Notes under the pieces: generated by a model
Seen by the model: the letters and a program-made list of their open reading frames with translations, nothing else
Told to the model about the DNA's origin: nothing
Databases searched by the model: none
From: Thermoplasmata archaeon
GTDB taxonomy: Archaea; Thermoplasmatota; Thermoplasmata; Lutacidiplasmatales; UBA184
Reading direction: 5' to 3'
Length of the DNA stretch: 18,134 nt
Assembly (NCBI GenBank): GCA_030040035.1
Contig: JASHUJ010000035.1
Span: forward strand, 1-18,134
Shown: positions 14,701 to 18,134 of the stretch, piece after piece
How positions within the stretch are numbered: position 1 is the first letter of the stretch
How the letters are laid out: every line of letters starts with the position of its first letter
Position numbers and translations under genes: made by a program

Positions 14701-15028
14701 GTCGCTGACCAAGTACTCGGACGGTGCGTCGACGATCCAGTTCTACGTGTCGAACGGGAGCTACTCCTACACGAGCGGCGCGCCCGGCTACGCGAACTCG
14801 ACCGGCGTCGTCACGGTCAGCGGGACGACCCCCGCCCCGGTCCCGGTCAGCCTCTCGCCCTCCTCGTCGAGCTCGCCGCTGCTGACCTACGCGATCGTCG
14901 GAGTGGTCGTCGTCGTGGTCGCGATCGTGGCCGGCGTGGCGTTGATGCGGATCCGGGGGAAGGCGCCCCCCGCGACCCCGCCTCCGTCTCCCCCCCAGAA
15001 CTCGCCGGGCCCGCCTCCGGTGCCTTGA
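11714..15028 (+). CDS. Secreted, membrane-anchored YVTN-type beta-propeller surface protein with FTESGLP modules
   Basis: The layout of this 1104-residue protein, in order, is: a signal peptide (basic start, hydrophobic core about 14-33); a low-complexity linker (40-110); fourteen propeller repeats (about 138-712) built on 'YDxxNGxxYVAN...NVTVIDG...VVxSIPVG' with a period near 42; a short CSSC (719-722); four beta-sandwich-like modules (about 725-1046) built on 'FTESGLPxGTxWxVxxxG...NGTYxF...GTVTVSG'; a membrane helix (about 1055-1078) followed by MRIRGK; and a Pro-rich tail. Many N-x-S/T sites suggest N-glycosylation. The protein is therefore outside the cell and anchored at its C-terminus. 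The ligand and role are unknown; adhesion or cell-envelope function is a guess. The GTG start gives a proper signal peptide. It stands alone as a transcription unit. Confidence 0.9.
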   Translation: MTRQHRAPVGVGRWSLCVLAITVLLGASSLSLGLEPENLANAVRGASRGSEPGGAAIANAAAAIGSRLLGRSPLPRSAGGSFPSSPERTPIRPPFDRSGASGDPSGTPIGSVLDTLVLSNGSVVPGNFLSANGLDPSATVYDPANGNLYVSGELSDSVAVISGSTSSILEWIPIGAYPDAEAYDGANGVVYVADYESAELIPIDGTSNSVQAAIPVGSFPDGVAFDSANGDLYVANQASNNVTVINGANDSVVTSIDVGDYPAGVAYDVTTGNVYVANQGSDNVSVIDGANNSILDSVAVGYSPGAVAYDAGNGNIYVANDYVPGNVSVISGGNQSVIASIPVGSHPDAIAYDSANGNVYAANSYSDNVTIINGSSDEVVGSVSVGSFPDGIAIDGGSGAVYVANEFSDNLTAFDGTTEGFLVSIPFGAYPVASAYDAGNGYLYVANGGPYEPLDDVGVVDTATGAFVGWIPVGGAPDAVAYDSQNGYVYVADYDSTTVSVIDGATDAVVASVPTAAYPDALAFDSRNGYVYVADVYTANVTVIDGESAVATIPVGPGPEAVTYDGGNGYLYVADYGSDNVTVIDGATDEVVATVPVGSGPDAAAYDSGNGDVYVANYDSGNLSVIDGATDKVVGSVPIGVDLYPDAVGYDAANGYLYAANYLSDNVSVVAGSNDSVVGSIAVDELPNSVSYDSGNGYVYVTDYASGAISVIGSISTSCSSCSTTYPVTFTESGLPSGVEWWVNVTGTVPASSTNATLPIDLANGTYDYSVGTTDKSYAAPSGSVTVSGAGLSPAVTFQLVTFNVTLSAEGLALGTNWSVSFDGVTRSTTAGSIRWTEPNGTYPFRVGTISGYTSDPSSGTINVTGAAVDQALVFTYVGPAGYAVHFTESGLPTGTSWTVRLSGAPNTSTSSSISFVEPNGTYPFSVLATSGYGPTPANGTVTVSGAPVAIAATYAKVYALTFTESNLPAGTNWSVTLTGATSSVILIGSLGSSGTSLTKYSDGASTIQFYVSNGSYSYTSGAPGYANSTGVVTVSGTTPAPVPVSLSPSSSSSPLLTYAIVGVVVVVVAIVAGVALMRIRGKAPPATPPPSPPQNSPGPPPVP
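12125..13849 (+). repeat. Fourteen tandem about-126-bp coding repeats (beta-propeller blades)
   Basis: Repeat units begin with the YDxxNG motif at residues 141, 183, 225, 267, 309, 352, 394, 436, 482, 524, 564, 606, 650 and 692 of the surface protein. Spacing is 40-46 residues, most often 42. The DNA is also similar, for instance 'AACGGCTACGTCTACGT' recurs around 13170 and 13800. Fourteen units fit two seven-bladed propellers. Unit 7 is the most divergent, and unit 8 carries an insertion (GGPYEPLDD). Confidence 0.85.
13886..14851 (+). repeat. Four FTESGLP-type extracellular modules
   Basis: Motif starts are near residues 729 (FTESGLPSGVEW), 805 (VTLSAEGLALGTNW), 887 (FTESGLPTGTSW) and 963 (FTESNLPAGTNW). 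Each module is about 75-85 residues and ends in a 'G(T)VTVSG' strand. They form a stalk between the propellers and the membrane anchor. The second copy is the most divergent and the fourth has a Ser/Gly-rich insertion. Confidence 0.75.
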
Positions 15029-15120
15029 GCCCGATATCGAGGAAGCCCACCGACGGTTATCGGGGGCGCCGGGCTCCGGGCCGCCCCCGACCTCCGGTGA
15101 GACCCGGTTCGTTTCCCACC

Positions 15121-15130
15121 CATTATATCC
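15121..15130 (+). promoter_or_regulatory. TATA box for fumC
   Basis: CATTATATCC is the clearest TATA-type element in the window, in the 199-base gap before fumC. It implies a start of transcription near 15150 and a leader of about 75 nt, unlike the near-leaderless genes here. A Shine-Dalgarno site is present in that leader. Confidence 0.55.
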
Positions 15131-15211
15131 GCACAATGGGCTCGGGGCGAAGTCCACGATACGGAAAGGAGGAAACGGCCGGCGCCGGAACGATGGACGC
15201 TCGCACCCACG

Positions 15212-15218
15212 GGAGGAG
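15212..15218 (+). promoter_or_regulatory. Shine-Dalgarno site of fumC
   Basis: GGAGGAG lies 9 bases before the ATG at 15228 and supports that start over the internal ATG at 15321. Confidence 0.6.
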
Positions 15219-15227
15219 TCCGCCGGT

Positions 15228-16706
15228 ATGACCACCGTCCCGACGCCCGACGCCCCCCCCGCCGTTCGGGACGTGCCGATCGGGACCGGGGCGTCCGGTC
15301 GCCGGAAGGAGAGCGACTCGATGGGCGAGATCGAGGTTCCCGCCGAGCACTACTGGGGGGCGCAGACCGAGCGCTCGTTGATCCACTTCTCGATCGGGAA
15401 CGACCGGATGCCGGTCGAGGTGTATCGCGCCTACGGCTACGTGAAGAAGGCGGCGGCGCTCGTCAACGGAGCGTCCGGCGGCTTACCCCGCTGGAAGGCC
15501 GACCTGATCGCGCGGGTCTGCGACGAGATCATCGCGGGAAAGCTCGACGGCGAGTTCCCTCTCTACGTCTGGCAGACCGGCTCCGGCACGCAGTCGAACA
15601 TGAACGTGAACGAGGTGATCAGCAACCGGGCGATCCAGCTCGTCGGTGGGACGCTCGGTTCGAAGCACCCAATCCATCCGAACGACGACGTGAACCTGGG
15701 CCAGTCGTCGAACGACACGTTCCCCACGGCGATGCACCTCGCGACGGTGCTCGAGCTCCACGTCCGCCTGATCCCCTCGGTGAGCGCGCTCCACGACCTG
15801 ATCGCGGCGAAGGCCCGGACCTGGGTCGACGTGGTGAAGATCGGACGGACCCACCTCCAGGACGCGACCCCGCTCACCGTGGGGCAGGAATGGTCCGGCT
15901 ACGCGGCCCAGCTCGAGGACGCGCTCGCCGTGGTCCGCGGGACGCTCCCAGGCCTCTACCGTCTCGCCGTTGGAGGGACCGCCGTCGGGACCGGCCTCAA
16001 CGCCGCCCCGGATTTCGGGGACCGCGTCGCGGCCGAGATCGCCCGGATGACGGGGCATCCGTTCGTCTCCGCTCCGAACAAGTACGCCGCGCAGGGATCG
16101 CTCGACGCCATGGTCGCGGCGAGCGCCGGCCTGCGCGCCGTCGCGGTCGCCCTCATGAAGATCGCGAACGACCTCCGCTGGCTCGGCTCCGGTCCCCGGG
16201 CGGGGCTCCACGAGCTCGTGCTGCCCCCGAACGAGCCGGGGAGCTCGATCATGCCCGGGAAGGTGAATCCGACCCAAGAAGAGGCCACGATCATGGTCTC
16301 GATCCAGGTGCTCGCCGAGGACTCCGCGGTGGCGTTCGCCGGGTCCCAGGGGAACTTCGAGCTCAATACGATGCGGCCGATCATCGTCAACGACGTCCTC
16401 CATTCTGCCCGCATCCTGGGCGACGCCGCGACCAAGTTCGCGAAGTACAGCATCGCTGGGATCGAACTCGACCGGGCGCGGGTAGAGCAGTACGTCGGCG
16501 AGTCGCTGATGCTCGTCACCGCGCTCAGCCCGGTGATCGGCTACGACCGGGCGGCCGCGATCGCGCACGCGGCGCTCGAACAGAACCTCACCTTGCGCGA
16601 GGCCGCGATCCGCAGCGGGCACGTGAGCGCCGAGGAGTTCGACCGGATCGTCGACCCGAAGAAGATGGTCGGCAACCCGCGCCGGGACCTCGGCCTGACG
16701 TCCTAA
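15228..16706 (+). CDS. fumC: Class II fumarate hydratase
   Basis: FumC interconverts fumarate and (S)-malate in the citric acid cycle; it is iron-free and tetrameric in its family. The 492-residue protein has RKESDSMGEIEVPAEHYWGA (starting at 26), TGSGTQSNMNVNEV (117-130), GQSSNDTFPTAMH (158-170), GRTHLQDATPLTVGQE (206-221) with catalytic His209, and the lyase signature GSSIMPGKVNP (338-348) with the catalytic serine. The GSSIMPGKVNP and TQSNMN forms separate it from aspartase, argininosuccinate lyase and adenylosuccinate lyase. The start at 15228 adds about 25 residues of Pro/Ala-rich sequence before the family core but is preceded by a good Shine-Dalgarno. It is monocistronic: the next gene has its own promoter-like element 170 bases downstream. 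Confidence 0.95.
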   Translation: MTTVPTPDAPPAVRDVPIGTGASGRRKESDSMGEIEVPAEHYWGAQTERSLIHFSIGNDRMPVEVYRAYGYVKKAAALVNGASGGLPRWKADLIARVCDEIIAGKLDGEFPLYVWQTGSGTQSNMNVNEVISNRAIQLVGGTLGSKHPIHPNDDVNLGQSSNDTFPTAMHLATVLELHVRLIPSVSALHDLIAAKARTWVDVVKIGRTHLQDATPLTVGQEWSGYAAQLEDALAVVRGTLPGLYRLAVGGTAVGTGLNAAPDFGDRVAAEIARMTGHPFVSAPNKYAAQGSLDAMVAASAGLRAVAVALMKIANDLRWLGSGPRAGLHELVLPPNEPGSSIMPGKVNPTQEEATIMVSIQVLAEDSAVAFAGSQGNFELNTMRPIIVNDVLHSARILGDAATKFAKYSIAGIELDRARVEQYVGESLMLVTALSPVIGYDRAAAIAHAALEQNLTLREAAIRSGHVSAEEFDRIVDPKKMVGNPRRDLGLTS

Positions 16707-16846
16707 GGGTAGGCCGGGCGCGGGCGGCCCCGAACGGCGCTCGAAGCCGTACCGGGCAACGCCCCACAGGCCAAGGCCCCGGGAATCCAGGCGGCACGCG
16801 CTCCCCGTCCTACCGAGGCCGCCTTGGGCCTCTATGACGCTGGAAG

Positions 16847-16854
16847 ACTTATGG
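16847..16854 (+). promoter_or_regulatory. TATA-like box before the peroxiredoxin
   Basis: ACTTATGG is centred about 27 nt upstream of the ATG at 16878, the distance expected for a leaderless archaeal mRNA. Together with family N-terminus length this favours 16878 over the earlier in-frame ATG at 16851 or TTG at 16824. Confidence 0.4.
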
Positions 16855-16877
16855 TTCACATCGGCCCTTGCGGCCCG

Positions 16878-17363
16878 ATGTCGAAATCGTCGGACCCCCG
16901 GTCCCCTATCCTCGCGGCGGGCGCGAAGGCCCCCAACTTCCGACTCAAGACGACACCGGATCAGACCGTCGCGCTGGAGGATTTCCTCGGGCGGCCGGTC
17001 GTATTGGCGTTCTATCCGGCCGATTGGAGCCCCGTGTGCTCCGATCAGATGGGGCTCTACGCCCAGGTCATGCCCGAGTTCAAGAAGTTCGACGCCGAGA
17101 TCCTGGGGATCTCCGTGGACGGGATCTGGACGCACCTGGCCTTCGCGAAGGATCGGAAGCTCAACTTCCCGCTGCTCTCGGACTTCGAGCCGAAGGGGGC
17201 GGTGTCGCGGCTGTATGGAGTGTACGAAACGAGCACCGGCGAGTCCGCGCGGGCCCTCTTCGTGATCGACAAGCACGGCGTCATCCGCTGGAGTCTCCTG
17301 TCGCCGGACGGGGTGAACCCGGGCGCCGACGGGATCCTGACGGCCCTCGAACACCTGAGGTGA
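16878..17363 (+). CDS. Peroxiredoxin (AhpC/TSA superfamily, single-Cys type)
   Basis: The enzyme reduces peroxides via a cysteine sulfenic acid. At 161 residues it opens with AGAKAPNFRLK (14-24). The active site FYPADWSPVCSDQM (45-58) carries peroxidatic Cys54, with Ser51 in place of the usual Thr and Pro47 conserved. The conserved arginine is Arg125 in ARALFVID. No second cysteine is visible, so it is a 1-Cys type and needs an external thiol. The immediately following DsbA-like protein is a natural candidate partner, but this is inference. The upstream in-frame codons (16824-16877) read GPCGP-type sequence unlike the family and overlap the TATA-like box. Confidence 0.92.
   Translation: MSKSSDPRSPILAAGAKAPNFRLKTTPDQTVALEDFLGRPVVLAFYPADWSPVCSDQMGLYAQVMPEFKKFDAEILGISVDGIWTHLAFAKDRKLNFPLLSDFEPKGAVSRLYGVYETSTGESARALFVIDKHGVIRWSLLSPDGVNPGADGILTALEHLR
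17356..17362 (+). promoter_or_regulatory. Shine-Dalgarno-like site of the DsbA-like gene
   Basis: The sequence TGAGGTG, overlapping the peroxiredoxin stop, ends 9 bases before the ATG at 17372. It supports that start, although the GTG at 17360 would also make a GTGA overlap. Confidence 0.4.
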
Positions 17364-17371
17364 ATCATCTC

Positions 17372-17941
17372 ATGCCCGAGACCTACGAACCCCCGCGGCT
17401 CACGCTGCCGGTCGGGGAACGGGATCACTCCGAGGGGCCGCTCGACGCCCCCGTCGTCCTCGTCGAATACGGGGACTATCAGTGCCCGTACTGCGGGGCG
17501 GCGTACCCGGTCGTCAAGCGGCTCCAGAAGGAGCTCGGATCGACCTTGCGGTTCGTGTTTCGGAACTTCCCCATTACGAACGCCCACCCTCAAGCGGAGT
17601 GGGCCGCCGAGACGGCCGAAGCGGCCGCCGCCGAAGGGAAGTTCTGGGAAGTCCACGACTATCTGTACGAGAACCAGCGGTTCCTCGGGGATGCGGAGCA
17701 CTTCGCGCGGTACGAAGCGAAGCTGAAGCTCGACGTCGCGAAGATCGCCCGGGAGGTCGCGCAGCACGCCTTCTCCTCGCGGATCGAGGAAGACTTCCTG
17801 AGCGGCGTGCGGAGCGGCGTGAACGGAACGCCGACGTTCTTCATCAACGGAAGCCGGTACGATGGGCCGCCGGAAGTGCAGCCGATGCTCGAGGCCCTGA
17901 CACCGGGGCGCGGGGCCGATCGCCGGAAGTCCCGGTCCTAA
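17372..17941 (+). CDS. DsbA-family thioredoxin-fold oxidoreductase
   Basis: This 189-residue thioredoxin-fold protein has the helical insertion of DsbA/DSBA-like proteins. VVLVEYGDYQCPYCGAAYPV starts at 28 and holds the redox pair CPYC (38-41). FVFRNFPITNAHPQA (61-75), then WAAETAEAAAAEGKFWEVHD, is the alpha insertion, and VNGTPTFFING (150-160) supplies the cis-Pro154. There is no signal peptide or lipobox, so it probably works in the cytosol, perhaps as a reductant or disulfide-handling partner of the peroxiredoxin encoded just before it. The basic tail (RRKSRS) is unusual. A GTG at 17360 would add four residues. Confidence 0.9.
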   Translation: MPETYEPPRLTLPVGERDHSEGPLDAPVVLVEYGDYQCPYCGAAYPVVKRLQKELGSTLRFVFRNFPITNAHPQAEWAAETAEAAAAEGKFWEVHDYLYENQRFLGDAEHFARYEAKLKLDVAKIAREVAQHAFSSRIEEDFLSGVRSGVNGTPTFFINGSRYDGPPEVQPMLEALTPGRGADRRKSRS

Positions 17942-17985
17942 GGACCCGGCCGCGGCCCTCCGTCCCTCGGAGTGCCGAAACCGGG

Positions 17986-18134
17986 TCAGACAGTGGGACG
18001 TTCGATCTGGATCAACCGGTCGGACGGCGCCCGCGAGGAGGTGCGCGCGGTGCGCTGCACGTAGTGGATCGCGCCGTCGATGACCCGTTCGCGCACGTTC
18101 GTGAAATCGGTCCATCGGAACAGGGACGGTTCGA
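17986..18134 (-). CDS. Unidentified protein, C-terminal 48 residues only (runs off right edge)
   Basis: On the minus strand a frame open from the window edge ends at a TGA (17986-17988). The visible C-terminus reads plausibly as protein: FRWTDFTNVRERVIDGAIHY, then VQRTARTSSRAPSDRLIQIE and RPTV. Third codon positions are strongly G/C, as in the other genes. I do not recognise the family. It converges on the DsbA-like gene, with 44 bases between stops. The start and most of the gene lie outside the window. Confidence 0.5.
   Translation of the reverse strand, partial: EPSLFRWTDFTNVRERVIDGAIHYVQRTARTSSRAPSDRLIQIERPTV

Noticed and set aside
11768..15235. 1155-residue open frame antisense to the surface protein
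   Set aside because: It mirrors the repeat structure of the sense gene, is extremely Arg/Asp/Val-rich and has no family resemblance; it is a by-product of GC-rich codon use.
15483..17354. 623-residue minus-strand frame across fumC and the peroxiredoxin
   Set aside because: It runs antisense through two well-identified genes and their intergenic gap, with shadow-type composition.

Overview
The window is visibly GC-rich and densely coded. It looks archaeal, most likely from a Thermoplasmata-type lineage. Four things point that way: (1) a regulator ending in the archaeal bacterio-opsin-activator (HTH_10) helix-turn-helix; (2) a giant secreted protein combining YVTN-type propeller repeats with 'FTESGLPxGTxW' modules, which I associate from memory with Thermoplasmata surface proteins; (3) several genes with an AT-rich TATA-like box about 25-35 nt before the start codon and little or no leader; (4) operons whose genes overlap by 4 bases (ATGA or GTGA). 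Taxonomy is inferred from gene content only.

Layout. The left edge (2-454, +) is the 3' part of a small membrane protein resembling the HPP family. Next, on the minus strand (8463 down to 492), is an eight-gene tetrapyrrole/heme operon transcribed hemA-hemC-hemD-hemB-hemQ-hemL-hemE-hemH. Six of its seven junctions are 4-base ATGA/GTGA overlaps; hemD/hemB overlap by 23 bases. The set covers glutamyl-tRNA to uroporphyrinogen III (HemA, HemL, HemB, HemC, HemD), decarboxylation to coproporphyrinogen (HemE), iron insertion (HemH, with Tyr17 as in coproporphyrin ferrochelatases) and coproheme decarboxylation (HemQ). This is the coproporphyrin-dependent route known from Gram-positive bacteria, not the siroheme (Ahb) route used by most heme-making archaea. 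The coproporphyrinogen oxidase step (CgoX/HemY) is not in the window. A small ABM-type alpha/beta-barrel protein lies just upstream of hemA on the same strand.

Divergent from that block, on the plus strand, are an HTH_10 regulator with three Cys/His clusters (8922-9656), a glyoxalase-like VOC protein overlapping a DUF1579-like protein (9725-10659), and a YfeX-like DyP heme peroxidase (10734-11633). Then comes a 1104-residue surface protein with 14 propeller repeats, four FTESGLP modules and a C-terminal membrane anchor (11714-15028).

The right part holds class II fumarase fumC (15228-16706), with a clear TATA box and Shine-Dalgarno site, and a peroxiredoxin/DsbA-like thioredoxin pair (16878-17941). 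The 3' end of an unidentified minus-strand gene runs off the right edge. Overall the window joins heme synthesis with likely heme use (DyP) and thiol/peroxide defence, consistent with an aerobic or microaerobic respiring archaeon. No rRNA, tRNA, CRISPR array or insertion sequence was seen, and no gene-free stretch reaches 300 bases.
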